From Hofstenia miamia (taxonomy: Eukaryota; Xenacoelomorpha; Acoela), in the NCBI GenBank assembly GCA_004352715.1, contig SCFE01000026.1, forward strand, positions 1,623,233 through 1,687,232: a stretch of DNA of 64,000 nucleotides, given 5' to 3'. The position numbers and the translations under genes were made by a program. This document shows positions 1-12,303 of this stretch, piece by piece (the stretch's first letter is position 1; the number at the start of each line of letters is the position of its first letter). The notes below the pieces were generated by a model that ran no database searches, had not been told where the DNA came from, and saw only the letters and a program-made list of their open reading frames with translations.

Positions 1-715
1 ATAATGGCAGCACAGGAGCAAGCAATAAGAACAAACTGGGTGAAGAAGCATATAGACAGAAGAGTAGAAGTAAGTGATAAGTGTAGGCAATGTAAGAAAG
101 AGGCGGAGACAGTAGATCATCTGATAGGAGGGTGTGAGAAGTTGGCACAGAATGAGTATAAGTTCAGGCATGACAAGGTGGGAAGAATCGTACATTGGAG
201 TTTGAGCAGGCAGCATGGGTTAGAAGCAGGAGACAAGTGGTATGAGCACAAGCCACAGGGCGTCATAGAAAATGAGAAGGTTTAGATACTGTGGGACTTC
301 AACATACAGACGAGCAAAGTGATAGAAGCACGGAGGCCAGACATAGTAGTGGTAGACAAAGAGAAAAGATTAGGAACAGTGATAGACATAGCAGTACCAA
401 AGGACAGAAATGTAGAAAGCAAAGAGAAAGAGAAGATAGACAAGTACAGAGAGTTAGCAGAGGAAATAGAAAGACTGTGGAAGTTAAAGAAGGTTGAAGT
501 AGTCCCGGTAGTTGTAGGAGAACTAGGAGCAGTGAGTAAGAAGCATAAGAGATACTTGAAGGAGTTGGGAGTACCAAAGTGGGGAGGAGCAGTAGCACAG
601 AAGGCAGCATTGTTAGGAACAGCTAGAGTCCTGAGGAAAGCTCTCAGACTCCCTGGGAACTGGTGAGTTCCCCGAGCTGAGAGGGATACCAGCATGAAGC
701 TGTGAGAAGCAAGGA
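1..715 (+). pseudogene. 3' part of an RLE-type (R4/Dong-like) non-LTR retrotransposon, copy A
   Basis: The reading frame 4-666 is the C-terminal end of a site-specific non-LTR polyprotein, entered by the window edge. Visible are a CX2CX8HX4C zinc knuckle (about residues 27-45) and, after it, a restriction-like endonuclease signature: an R-P-D followed by 14 residues and an Asp (bases 331-387). This order of knuckle then PD..D nuclease is that of the R2/R4/NeSL-type elements. An in-frame TAG at 283-285 replaces an AAG Lys codon present in copy B (51911-52735), so this copy is dead. The frame resumes unchanged after the stop and ends at a TGA (664-666). The 3' end runs into a TAA repeat at 717-733. 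Family assignment is strong; the exact clade is inferred from the TAA context. Confidence 0.8.
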
Positions 716-1350
716 TAATAATAATAATAATAATAGTAGTTTGTTTTTAGGACTTTGTACAATACAAAAAAGTATAAAAATAATTATTAAGGTTTAAAGC
801 AAATTGTTATCTATAATTCCACTTAGTTGCAAAACGATATTACTTAGTAACAGATTTTATTCTTTGAATATCCAAATAAGTTCTTTCCTTTGGTAATAAA
901 TTTAATTTAATTTTTTTCTTAAATTCTTTAAAATTAGATTCTTCTTAAATTTCAGGTGTAATCTATACAGTAACTGATAAATCACTCTTCATGATTTGTT
1001 TTCTAAATTTAAATTTTCAATAGCACTTAGTTTTAACATGGAGTTTTGATGAAAGTTCTTTACTTGATCAAATTTTGAAAAATATTTGTAGTGAGTTTAG
1101 TTTTTGTAAGTAGTCTAATGAAAAAAGATTGTAAATTCTTCGGATATTTTTTTGATTGCTTTTTTCACATATGATAGCTAAACTCCAATTCAAAATTCTT
1201 TTTAACTTATTTTTTGATCAATTAAGTAAGTTAGTCAATAGACATGATTAATATAAATACTCAGGCAGAATATACAATTTCAATGTCATTATTTTCCATT
1301 TATTTGGTATAAATATTTGTAACATACAGAGTGCTATAATCCTTAGAACC
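716..1350. other. AT-rich spacer with a short TAA repeat
   Basis: Bases 717-733 are the TAA/ATA run that abuts the retroelement 3' end. The rest is AT-rich with stops in all frames; I see no gene, RNA or repeat structure. Confidence 0.5.
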
Positions 1351-1359
1351 ATTTTTTCA

Positions 1360-1660
1360 TTATTTTTTAATATATTCTTTAAACATTAATTTATTATTAA
1401 AAATAATACTTAGGTATACAATTTTGTTTTCTTCTTCAATGGTTTTATTGCTTACTTGTAGACTTAGTTTCTCATCAATTGATTTGCCATGGACCATGAA
1501 CTTTGTTTTTTCAGTATTAAGATTCATTCTATTCTTATCAAAATATAAGATTGCTCTGTCTAATGCATTGTGTAAATCTTCATATTTGGTTGTATATAAT
1601 AAAGTATCATCAGCATACTGTATGCATTTTATTTTATTATCAAAGTAACATTTTTTTCTG
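1360..1660 (-). pseudogene. Non-LTR reverse transcriptase fragment (YADD core)
   Basis: The minus strand encodes the catalytic QYADDTLLY box (near 1600-1625), followed by a typical palm/thumb run with a KTKFMVHG motif, as in APE-type LINE reverse transcriptases. The frame is open from 1782 to 1360, but similarity to RT is only visible from about 1650 down. Fingers, endonuclease and the C-terminus are missing, so this is a truncated relic. No 3' tail is visible at its end. Confidence 0.75.
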
Positions 1661-2627
1661 CTTAAAATCACTGAAATTTGCAACTTCCATGCAGTTGTCA
1701 GACATGTTATTGAACTGAAATTGCGAGCCTCATTTGTTTTCTTTGGGTAATTCTCTACCATAAATGTTCTTTCCACTGTCATTCAATCTGAAGACCTATT
1801 CACTTCCAATGACGATGCTAGTCTTGTGAACCAGCTCACTACTGATAGTGCTAGCACCAGCATGAAATAGCAAATGCTAAACTAATAAATTTTATTAAAT
1901 TTTGATTTTGAAATTGCAAATATTAGTGAAGCAAATTTTGTTACAAACAATTATCTACGGGGTTTATGTAATGCTTCCAGCAAATGTTCAAAATTATTTC
2001 CTCCTTCGGCAATACATAATTCAGACAAAAAGGCAAATATCTTACAGTATTCTACAAATCATTAGCTGTAAGCTTTCTTGAGCTGGTGAGACATCTTTAT
2101 CTCATTTAAGTATGTGAAGAGTTGAAAATAAAGCTTGACTCACTTCAACACTCCCACAACATGTGCTCAGAAAATGGACACTCTTTAATGGGACAGGGCT
2201 TTGGAGACTGCATGCTGATTAACCAAGCTTCAAGACTATTTGATAAAAAATCTTTTACTATTGTTGCAACATTGAATGGTGCAGCATTCTGCTGCTACAC
2301 TACAAAGAAAACTTCTTGCTAGGATTCTGTTGTAAATATGTGTTCATGTTGTATGATTATGTATCTCAGACTTGAAGACTGATCTCTGTCAACATTGATG
2401 GCCTTCCAGATCAGGGCATGTGGAATATCTTTTCTTCAAGCTGCTGCACAATATAAATCGGTGTTCATGTTCAATATCGTGATTCAGATGATTCTCTAAT
2501 ACAACTTCATTTGTAAAATAGTTACTAGTGCCTTTTCATTTCATCACTGTACACAATCTACAATGCAATAAATGCAGAAATGAACATTGCATTACAAATT
2601 CCTTTTCTGTGTATACATGCACATTAC

Positions 2628-2629
<2 letters not shown>
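1661..2629. other. Unassigned spacer
   Basis: No recognisable gene. A 67-codon frame at 2122-2322 and a partly open minus-strand frame over the same stretch are slightly less AT-rich than their surroundings, but neither resembles a known domain. Confidence 0.4.

Positions 2630-2661
<32 letters not shown>
2630..2661. repeat. (TA)n microsatellite
   Basis: Perfect TA dinucleotide run of about 32 bases. Confidence 0.95.
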
Positions 2662-2667
<6 letters not shown>

Positions 2668-3543
2668 TTCAGCACATATATAGAAATAAATTTAATGCTG
2701 TACAAAGTAAATAATTAATAATCTAAAATCAAAGAATGTAAATACACCTGCATTTTTTAATCTTTTGTAGAAAAAGAAGGAAGCCATTAAGCCATTCTGT
2801 TCCTAAACGCTTTTCAATTATTCATCGAAACAATTAAGCACCAGCAAATAAAAATAGCACCACTGAAATTGCGATAAAAGCATCAAGAAATTGAGGACGC
2901 TCTCTCTCTCTCTCAATGGTTAAACTTGATACATAGATACGAGGAGAGAATGGAAGCTATTAAATTAAGACTTATCTATAAAATCACAATTTATATTGGT
3001 ATCTGAAAATCACGGGTATGCATTTGTTAAATTTTCCCCAAGACTACTTACTTTGTTTTACCCTACACACGTAACTAACATCTTTGGATGTATCACACTG
3101 TGTGCATAAGTGTATAAGTCTTCATTAATGATGTCATCTATGACAGCGGCAGCGATATTGCCCCCAGAGCACACGATGCTTTTGTTTCTTTAGAACATTC
3201 CTTTCGTTCAAAATTTTGCATTCAGGATTTTAGCATCAGTTTTCAGTTCACCAATAACTTGCGTGACACGTCTATAAGTCATACATGATACCATCTTTAC
3301 CCCATGCATTCTGGAGGTGCCGATTAATCGGTGTATTAGTGTAATTGCTTTTTACCATTATAGAAAAGAAATGACAAAATGCCCGGATTCCACGGTATTG
3401 CAGGCCATTTCCTAGATTATGTATGGATTTTTATATGTATAACTTGCAATATCACAATACTACTAAGTTTCGAATAACTTACAAAATGTGATGTATTCCA
3501 CTGAACAACATCTAGTTTTCAAAAATAGAATTTTTTGTTCCGT

Positions 3544-3545
<2 letters not shown>
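2662..3545. other. Spacer with a possible minus-strand terminal exon
   Basis: Includes a (CT)n run near 2901-2915. On the minus strand, 3309-3208 reads 33 codons without a break to a TGA, preceded by a CCTCCAG splice-acceptor-like signal. It could be a terminal exon, but no partner exon or family is seen. Otherwise nothing. Confidence 0.2.

Positions 3546-3574
<29 letters not shown>
3546..3574. repeat. (TA)n microsatellite
   Basis: TA dinucleotide run ending in a TGTACATATG transition. Confidence 0.95.
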
Positions 3575-3579
<5 letters not shown>

Positions 3580-4078
3580 TATGGCAAAAATATACTGTAT
3601 ATTCACACTATTTTCAAGAAATATATTCTGTTTACATCAATGTCATTTGATAAATTTCTCAGGTGTTAGAAACATTGAATTTTATATTTTATCATTAACG
3701 TATTAATGCAAACAACTGCTATGTGAGTAATATATGAGATAGACTCTAACCTCGCTTTATTTAATGCGATTGTTTTACCGATTCAGACTATGCAAACAAT
3801 GACCATGGTAATATGGCACAACAAAGAAATGTTTATTTTAACTTTTAATGTTTTTTTAACAAACAGTAAAATCAAAGGCTTACGCTCTTTAGCGAAAACA
3901 AATTTTTAAAATTATGTGCACATCTAACGTTAAATTGAATTTAATAACGGTAATTCTAATTTTAAAACCACTGGATTAATAAGTTTTAAAAGAGTCATTT
4001 TACTACATTCCTTGATAAGATTTCTACATTTAGATGGCCCTGAGGAAGACAGGTATGGTTTATTTTATGCTTTTTTAC
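3575..4078. other. AT-rich spacer
   Basis: No feature seen beyond AT-rich sequence with stops in all frames. Confidence 0.4.
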
Positions 4079-4133
4079 TTTATATATACACGTATATATA
4101 CGTATATATATATATATATATATATGTATACAT
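4079..4133. repeat. Interrupted (TA)n microsatellite
   Basis: TA repeats with TACG interruptions. Short frames here translate only the repeat. Confidence 0.9.
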
Positions 4134-4915
4134 ATGCATTGCCACATTTAATAGTAAAAATGAGTCAAGGCTTTCCAATGAACCTTTGTATAAAATTCAA
4201 ATTTATTTTATTTGAGCATGATTTGTTTTTCTGCATAATATTGCTTAAAAATATTAAATTCCAGTCATATGCAACTATAAAAATAAAATTTACGATTTTT
4301 TGCTGTGCAATATCAACATACGAAACATGAAGCTACAAATTCATCTTAATTAATGGTGTTTGGTGAGTAAAAGTAGTAGTATTTTTGTGTGAAATTCTAC
4401 CAAGCAGTATTATTGCTTTACGAGATCAAGGTATTAATCTATTCATAGTATAAATTTACTTGATTATTCTACAGAGTTTCTGTTCATTGGCATTATTCCA
4501 TTTTGTATTCCATAGTTTGCAGATTGTAGTTGAAAATGTGTAGCATGAATATTTGATGTTGATGATGATGATGTTCTTTTAAATTCTTCATTAATAATTA
4601 ATTCCTGACGAAGGAATCACATCAATTTTAATTGCACCTCTGCTTAAAAAATGTGTACGAACATAGTTTCTTTAATTGACTTAATTGAAGACTAATCATT
4701 AGTGGTCCAAAGACCATTTATGGGTTCATCAAATTATTCAAAATAAATGAAAGTTCAAAATCAGCAAATTTCTATCTGAAGAAGCACGACACTGATTTCG
4801 GTGTTAGAAGTACTTTGGTCACAACGTAAAGTTCGTCATCATAACTTGAAAATATGTTCTTCACAATGCTTTCGGCAGCATTGTTTAGTTGGTCTGTTAG
4901 CAACATTACTCAAGT
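4134..4915. other. AT-rich spacer
   Basis: Contains a short GATGAT run near 4559-4573. No gene seen. Confidence 0.4.
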
Positions 4916-4919
4916 ACTG

Positions 4920-5680
4920 ATCTGAATAGGTAGAGTGGATTAAAAGTGAGCAGAAGAAACCAATCAGAGACATTAGAAAGTTGCAGGCAGTACAAAGGCA
5001 TTCAATCTAAATATATAGTGAATAAATTGTATAAGTTAAGGCAACAAAGAGGGAAGGGCTGGTAAGTGTTGATGAAAGGATGCAAAGTGAATAGCCAACT
5101 TGAGAATTACAAGTAGGTATTTAAGGAAGATGCAATCTTAAGATCAGGCAACGAAGACAAGAATTAGGATGAAGGTAGGATGACAATCAATGCATCCGTT
5201 ATGACAATGTATGAAAAATGTGAAAGTATACCTAAAATTGTGGCTGAGAAGAAAGCAAGAATTGGAAAAGGAAAGCTGAGTTGGAAAAAGAAACAAAAGC
5301 ACTGACAACCGAAGCACAGGAACAAACAATCAGAGCAACCTCGACAAGGATGCATATAGACAAAATAGCTGATGTATGTGTGGGAAAACTAATAGTTGGC
5401 ACAAAATGAGATCAAATATAATCATTCCAACCAAGATGCGAAGCACACCGGAGTTTGAATAGATGATAGAAGTTAGACGCAGGAAACAAACCACAAGAAA
5501 TCCTTGATAATGAGAAAGTGAAGTTGTTGTCATTAGAGCAATCAAATTGAAGAAGGTTAAGTTATTCCCAGCAGCAGTAGTTGGGTCTCTAGAAGAACAC
5601 AAAAATTGAGTAGAGGAACAAAGAATATCTAGGTGAGAAAAATCGTAAGAAACAAATTTTGCATCGTGCAATTATAAATA
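4920..5680 (+). pseudogene. Ancient degraded relic of the same RLE-type retroelement family
   Basis: From about 5260 the DNA aligns along its length with copies A and B: the stretches encoding the region just before the zinc knuckle, the LAQNEYKF-like segment (AGTTGGCACAAAATGAG at 5394), the LEAGD-like segment and the ENEKVK-like segment all recur in order, with many stops and a deletion that removes the PD..D nuclease core. Upstream, 4931-5060 reads through stops as the W..SE....R..RKL run and a GRGL-like patch normally found between RT and zinc knuckle in this class. It is much more diverged than A or B, which points to an older insertion in the same orientation. Confidence 0.7.
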
Positions 5681-6663
5681 TTTCAATTTGTAGATCGATT
5701 TTACATATTTTCAGTAAGCAAAACTCAAATTCGATTGAATAGATTAAATTATGAAAGATTTTATTTGTTTTCCTTCTCTTTGGAATGCAACAATTATAAA
5801 TTCATTTTGAGTTCTTATAAAAGTTCAAAACAAGTCATCGTCAAGTAGAATCTTGAATGAAATTAAGAAGCTCATCATTAAAATGTGCTTGTTCAAATGA
5901 AAGCACATCAATATGAATGCCCTACTTAAAATTCATAAGTATTAATCAAGAATTCATTAGCAAATTTCAATGGAGAAGTTCTTAAAGTTGATAGTAATTG
6001 CATGAAACAAAATTTGATAATAAGACATTGATAAATCTCTAATTTATGAACGCAATTTTTAGGTAGGTTTATATAGATATTAAGCTCACTGAGACAGATG
6101 TCTTACTAATTAAATCAGAAATATTTGAGAGTTGGCTTGAGCCGAGGATTCGGACCACAATCAATACAGTGCATAGAAAATTTCTGCAAATCTCCTCAGA
6201 AACTCTCGAAGATATGCCACAGCAAAAAATCACCTGAAGAAGCCACCCCTAAGTTGCCAATTAAAGAAATATCTCTCTAATTGTTTAGAATAATATATTT
6301 ATACTTTTCATTTAATCTTTCTCCTTAAATTCACTAATTATCAAATTATCCTAGTCGTATTCAGCACCAGATTTTTTCTAAATTCCTTAACCCTTAGCTC
6401 TAATCCCAAGCCCTATTCTTCCAATATTTTCAGCATTTCTCCATGTAGTACTTAAAATGTTTTTTAATTCACAAATTCTATCCCAGATGAGTGGTTTGTT
6501 GCTTAATTTTGTTATGGATAGTTATACATTTTTTGTATCCTTGTTGCAGCTTATTGTAGACCCAGTCCAGCAGAATTCGAATTGTTTTCAAAAAAGAACT
6601 TGGCATTATTTTAGAATTTTGGGCAAACATTTTCATTGAAAAATGCATTATTTATAAATTTTG
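5681..6663. other. AT-rich spacer
   Basis: No gene, tRNA-like fold or repeat unit recognised. Confidence 0.4.
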
Positions 6664-6671
6664 AGCTCATT

Positions 6672-8291
6672 CAAAGGTGGATACAGAGGAGTGGGGTGGG
6701 GGCTCTGGCCCCCTCTAAAATAAGAAAAATTCATAAAAATTATGCAAAAATAATTACAAATGAAAATCCTGTAGTACTGTCAAATGGGGTGAATAGGAAA
6801 AGTGAATGTGTTTTAATAAATTGCAAAGGTGCATAATAAATGTATGAAAGCTAGCTTTAAGTATATGCAATTAGACAATCATATACAATCTAATGAAAAC
6901 TGAAATCAGTGAAATCTTCCTGTTAAGAAAATGAAAATGATGTAGTATCTCGCTGTTTGTTTGAAGAAACACTGAAATGAAGCTTGATATTCATTATCAT
7001 TATAAATCTTCTCAATGCTTCCAAAATTAACACAAATCACATTTTCAATTCATAATTTCGCCAGCAATCGTTATTTTCTTGCAAGAATACTTGCTTTTCA
7101 TTTCCATTATCACAAGAATTGACTTAACTCTCAATATTCTCTTCAGTCTCATACATTGGTATTCTTCTGCTGAACTGTTCTCTCATATATATTTTTTTAT
7201 GTTAAATATTATTTAATGTTCTTTAAAATATAATTTATAGACATGTATATAGTTTCTTTTGGAAGTATATGAGAGTTAAAACAAATTTATTGCATAAGTT
7301 AGTAGCAAGAACTACAAACTAACACACAAACAAATACACACAAGCAAATATAAATATACAAAAATATAAATAGGCACCTTACTTAAAGGGCTTAAAATTT
7401 ATATAAATTGAGTCCAGGTGATTAATTCATTTGCAATTCCAATTAATGTTTGCTTTTTTTATTGACTCTTTTAATAAGGTTTACTTTATTTCTGTGTGGT
7501 ATATTTTAAATTTAGCATAACATTTCCAATAATCTGACTTATAATAATTTCTAATGAAACTAGATGAGCATGGCTACGGCTATCCTATGGCACATAAACC
7601 TATACTGATTAATTTATAAGCAAAAGAACAGTGTAAAATATTAAGCATAAGGCATAGCATGAGTAATAATTAAATAAAATTTTCTCCTTGTCTACTACTT
7701 CTATTCACCCCATTTGACGATATTCAATACTGTTGGTCAAATTTTTTGTATTCAAATTCAATACTATATACAGATTTTACCACCATGCACCTAGTCCCCA
7801 AACAAATTTTTGACATATTAAAACTCAAAACACTTTTTTTAATTTTAGAATTTCTTGATTTTAGGAAGAGTTTTACAGTTTTGGGCTGTTGATTTTCTTG
7901 AACTTTATCAACATATTTAACAATTTGACGGCTAAGAACACACTCATACTATTATGTGAACATTTTGAAATTTCTTCAATATTATGCCATTAAAAATTCA
8001 CTAAAAATTTGTCTAATTTGTAGTGCATAATGCAAAAAATCTCCCAAAAACACAACATGCTATTACTTAAGTGAAATTTGAAATATAAAAAAATTGTGCT
8101 GTCTTGAAAAATTGCAAAAATTCTATATTATTCCATTTTTGGTGTCAGTACATAATAGTAAAGTTCATCCATAGTGATGAATCTTAAAAATTGAAAATTC
8201 AATACTGTGTGCCCTCCGTTGTACCCAATGCACTTATCATTTTATTCTACATTGGGCCCCCTCTAAATTTTTTTTTCTTTGTCCACCCCTG
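6672..8291. mobile_element. Non-autonomous hAT-type DNA transposon, 1.62 kb
   Basis: Left end CAAAGGTGGATACAG and right end CTTTGTCCACCCCTG (read inward, CAGGGGTGGACAAAG) are imperfect terminal inverted repeats of hAT type. They are flanked by an 8-bp target-site duplication, AGCTCATT at 6664-6671 and AGCTCATC at 8292-8299 (one mismatch). An internal inverted pair (TCAAATGGGGTGAATAG near 6779 and its complement near 7705) suggests rearrangement or nested insertion. No transposase frame survives. Confidence 0.75.
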
Positions 8292-8299
8292 AGCTCATC

Positions 8300-9625
8300 C
8301 GTTCCAATAAATTAGGTAAGTCAGGATCTTAACCCTATTTTTATTGGAGGAAGGGTTGCACAATTGCACCCCAACCACATATCTTCAAAAAATCAAAATT
8401 GTGATTTAGTTTTTTCTGAAACAATCGTGTCAATATCTTAGCCAAAAAAATTTGATGGCTTTTCGTCAGCCTAACTTATTTTCATTCTAAAGTTTGTTTT
8501 TTGTATATATTTGGATGACCTTATTCCCCATGATACATATTTGTTACAATTTGAGAATCACAAATGAACTATGGTATTGTGGAGGAAAATTTCAATCTGA
8601 GGTAAAAAATAGGACAAAATTGGAATGATTGATTTTATCTGTACGATTTTATAAAAAATGGACCATTTTTCAGACCTTGTGTTGAAAAATACTGACAATC
8701 TGCAACATCACTATGTATAATAAATGTTTTATGTTAAGAGAAGCTACCTGCTCAATTTCAAAGCGATTGAATAATTTACAATAAGTAAACGGTGCCATTT
8801 TTGACGTCTCTCAATCATACAGGGTATGCTGTTAATTAAAAAACAGCAAGAAAGAGGAAAGAGTTTATTTTTTCATTGTTTTACGACATTTCTGGTCAAA
8901 GACAGTCTATGGCGATTATGAGTTTAGTAAAAATTATATTTATTTTCGATTTTGGTTGCATAATTTCTTGTTATGATCATCAGCCTTATAAATGAGGCTG
9001 AGGTCTTTTCTATAAAAACGTTTCTAAATGCTGACTTATCCTAAAATGATTTCTTTAACTACTCATTGTAAAATCTTGTATGTAGGTTTTTCTCAAAATT
9101 AATCTTCTTAAGGAAGAGGGGGGAAATATATGGATCTACATTAATGTAAACATATGAAGCATCTGCATTCGGAAAAGTGTTATGAATTTTATTGCAATTT
9201 ATTATGCTTGCATTAAAATTTGAAATGTAGGAGGTATTTGTAAAAATATGGAATAGTTTTCTTTAACAGTACATTAAAAAAGATAATGCAATGTGATGTA
9301 ACTTTCATTTTGCAACATGGATAGATTAGGTACATTGATAGATTAGATAATGGATAATTAATACTGTTATAATTAGTGCAAACTCTTTGCTAAGCCCCAG
9401 TATCAAGAAATTATGTATAGTTTGTCCAGGAATCATAAAATATGTCCCAAGGTCAACGTATAAAGAAGAACTGTCCTCTCTAATCTAATAAATTTAACTT
9501 CAAATTTGTTGTTAAGGATATTCAGGTTTATAATTGGTATCTTGGAGTGGAATTGCATGTCAGTTAATTGGGTTTGGGTAATACTAATTGTGTCATCAGG
9601 TCAAAATTCCCATTAGTTGCATATT
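8300..9625. other. AT-rich spacer
   Basis: No feature recognised. Confidence 0.4.
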
Positions 9626-9629
9626 ATGT

Positions 9630-9677
9630 ATACATATATATATATATATATATATATGCAAATATATATATGTGCAA

Positions 9678-9710
<33 letters not shown>

Positions 9711-9722
9711 ATATATAAAATA
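9630..9722. repeat. Compound (TA)n / TATGCAAATA microsatellite
   Basis: TA repeats broken by ATGCAAATA and ATGTGCAAATA units. Confidence 0.9.
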
Positions 9723-9892
9723 TGTATTAACTATGGTTTTACTCAATGTCTGAAGAAGTAGACAATATTAAATTGATATTGCAATAATTGGAAATCGATT
9801 AATCTATTTCATGCTTCAAAAAAATCGATCAAGGGATTACTTAAGAAAAATTATTTAAGATTCATTAAAAACGTTTTCATGACCACTTAGAG

Positions 9893-10083
9893 CAGGGGCA
9901 TACGCAGGTTTTTCTGACGGGGGGCATTATTGTAATTACCCAAAATTTTTGCAAATATTGAGAAAATAGACCCTAAAAAATTTTTCAATTTTTACTAAAA
10001 AATTTTGAATTATCCAGTCAAAATCAAATTTGGAAACCTGACGGGGTGGACATTCCACCATGCCCCCCCTGCGTACGCCAATG
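9893..10083. mobile_element. hAT-type MITE, 191 bp, perfect 8-bp TSD
   Basis: Ends CAGGGGCATACGCAGG and, from the right, CATTGGCGTACGCAGG are hAT-like inverted repeats. The flanks are identical 8-bp direct repeats ACTTAGAG (9885-9892 and 10084-10091). Too short to code. Confidence 0.9.
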
Positions 10084-10099
10084 ACTTAGAGTTCAAAAT

Positions 10100-10864
10100 C
10101 TTGCTATAATATATAATCAAGTCCCGATTTGAAAAGCATTATTGTCCTTTCCAGTAATATAGAATTGACTGTTGACTGTACTGCACAGTTTGATGAGTCA
10201 AGGAATATTTCAGGCTACCAACACCAATTTCACCTATTTTGTATATTAAAGGCTTAACATTAACCTTATTTCGCACAATTGTGATCATCTGTCATACATT
10301 TAAGGAACGAGATAAATATGTAAATACCAAGGATATACTTATTTAGTACTAATTTAGTGATACTTAATAAATAAATATTTAAATACATATTTTCGCCTTA
10401 TGTTAAAAGATTTTTAAGAATTTGCCCCATAGAACACTATCTTTAAGCACCGCTCCAGAGAAAACATTGCCACCTCAACCCATAATTACAAGACTGTGAA
10501 CCTGGATAGACGCTGTGGTGTGCTAATCATAACATGATAGGTTTCAACATGGTGGGTCTATTCAAACAGAAATTCCTGGCTTTTTGTTGCATATGTGAGA
10601 AGGGTTCTATTTTTTGTTTGCTAATTGGCTATAGACATGTGGAATCTCTAAGCTATTTGTTTTGGTTGCTAGATTCAAATACAGGAAATAAACTCTGTCC
10701 ATCGCATTGTCACTATCATCTATGGTTCTAAGTAGTTTATTTGTGGTATTTGTGAGCAGTTTATAATTTATTAATTAAAATAACTTTTTTAAACAAGCCT
10801 TTGACATTATGAATCTTGTCCGCTCGTTTACAGTTAGAAATATAATCGATGTTTCTTTTCATAT

Positions 10865-10866
<2 letters not shown>
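10100..10866. other. AT-rich spacer
   Basis: A 65-codon frame at 10534-10731 has no recognisable similarity. Nothing else seen. Confidence 0.4.
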
Positions 10867-10867
<1 letters not shown>

Positions 10868-10904
<37 letters not shown>

Positions 10905-10908
10905 AATT

Positions 10909-10952
<44 letters not shown>

Positions 10953-10978
10953 AATGATGATGATGATGATGATGATGA
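10868..10978. repeat. (GAT)n trinucleotide microsatellite
   Basis: Two interruptions (ATAATTATG and ATAATG). Frames through it give only poly-Met or poly-His and are not genes. It is followed by an AAGAAGAAG run and a TTTATTTTG stretch that could be the 3' end of a minus-strand retroelement, but no coding part is seen. Confidence 0.95.
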
Positions 10979-10984
10979 AAAAGA

Positions 10985-12030
10985 AGAAGAAAAAGTTTAT
11001 TTTGTATAAAATTTACAATATAACAATATAAATATTGGTCACAGTACAAAACTACGTCTAAGGTATGCATGCAAAAACCCTTGAACAAAAATATATACAG
11101 AATGAAAAAATAAAATTGTCAAATTACACTGGTATTTCAAATTCTCTTTGATGTAAATTAATGCCCTAAGCATTTTCTTATTCTTACCACAATTAAATTT
11201 TGTCTCATTTTAGGGCCTTAAGCATTTTCTATGAATATTTGGTTCATGTTTAAAGCAATTGCAATTTATCATTTATTAATATGTATCATTGTGCAGTGAT
11301 GAGATCCATAAGCAAAATGCCTATGCAACAAAGAGATAGATATGGATAGCGCAGAAAAGAGCAGATCAGGACAGGCAGATGCATTGTAGGGCACGACAAG
11401 GCAGAACATTCAGAGTAGAGCAGGGCAGGTTCAAAAAATTGCCTGAAATTTAAAAAAACTCAAGTGCAATGAATGCCATATAAGTTATAGGCGATATGTT
11501 AAAAAGTAACATTTACATTTTGAAGATTAATATTAGTATCATATACTCGTCTAAATCTGAATTTAGAATTTTCAATTTCTTACTGTAGATTTTATTATTT
11601 GAAGTTTTTAACTCACTTAAAATTGGTGAAGCACACACAAAAATGTGAGAAATTTTTTTTGACAATTATCATAAAAATTGTACTGAATTGACCGAATTCG
11701 CATAAATTTAAATGGATGGGTCGGATTTTGGTGATTGCCGATTACTATCATGAATCCGTGCGACAGAGTACAAAAAAAGTATGGTGAATCACTCACAAAC
11801 GACAACAAGAAATCCTTCTAAGCAAATACTATAATCAGAGTTGAAATAGCTCAATTTTTGAAAATTTATTTCGTAATAACAACTAATGTTTCCGTCTATA
11901 TTGAATAATTGAATTTATTAAAATATTTCCTGCGGATATTGCTGTGATTTGTTGAATTATTTTGCCGTTTATTTCACTTAGTCTATATTCAACCATGGAG
12001 AACAAATTTAAATAGTCCCAACTCAAACAT
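10985..12030. other. Spacer with a degenerate GCAGR-rich patch
   Basis: 11345-11430 repeats GCAGG/AGCAG/GGCAG loosely, unlike its AT-rich surroundings. No gene recognised. Confidence 0.4.
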
Positions 12031-12044
12031 TTGTATATAAATGT

Positions 12045-12262
12045 AAATGTATATATACATATATATACATATATATATATATATATGCATATATATATGC
12101 ATCAAGGCGTCCTATATGATTATATAAGATGCCTTGATATATATATATATATATNNNNNNNNNNNNNNNNNNNNNNNNNNNNNNNNNNNNNNNNNNNNNN
12201 NNNNNNNNNNNNNNNNNNNNNNNNNNNNNNNNNNNNNNNNNNNNNNNNNNNNTAAGATGCCT

Positions 12263-12300
<38 letters not shown>
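12045..12300. repeat. (TA)n and short palindromic repeat units around an assembly gap
   Basis: A unit containing CAAGGCGTCCTATATGAT and its near-complement TAAGATGCCTTG is followed by TA repeats. TAAGATGCCTTGATATAT occurs on both sides of the 98-N gap (12155-12252), so the gap probably hides further units of the array. Confidence 0.7.

Positions 12301-12303
<3 letters not shown>

Noticed and set aside
6139-6215. Possible tRNA-like segment (GAGCCGAGGATTCGGACC)
   Set aside because: No acceptor stem, A box or cloverleaf pairing could be built.
10834-11088. Frames encoding poly-Met and poly-His
   Set aside because: Pure translation of a GAT microsatellite.
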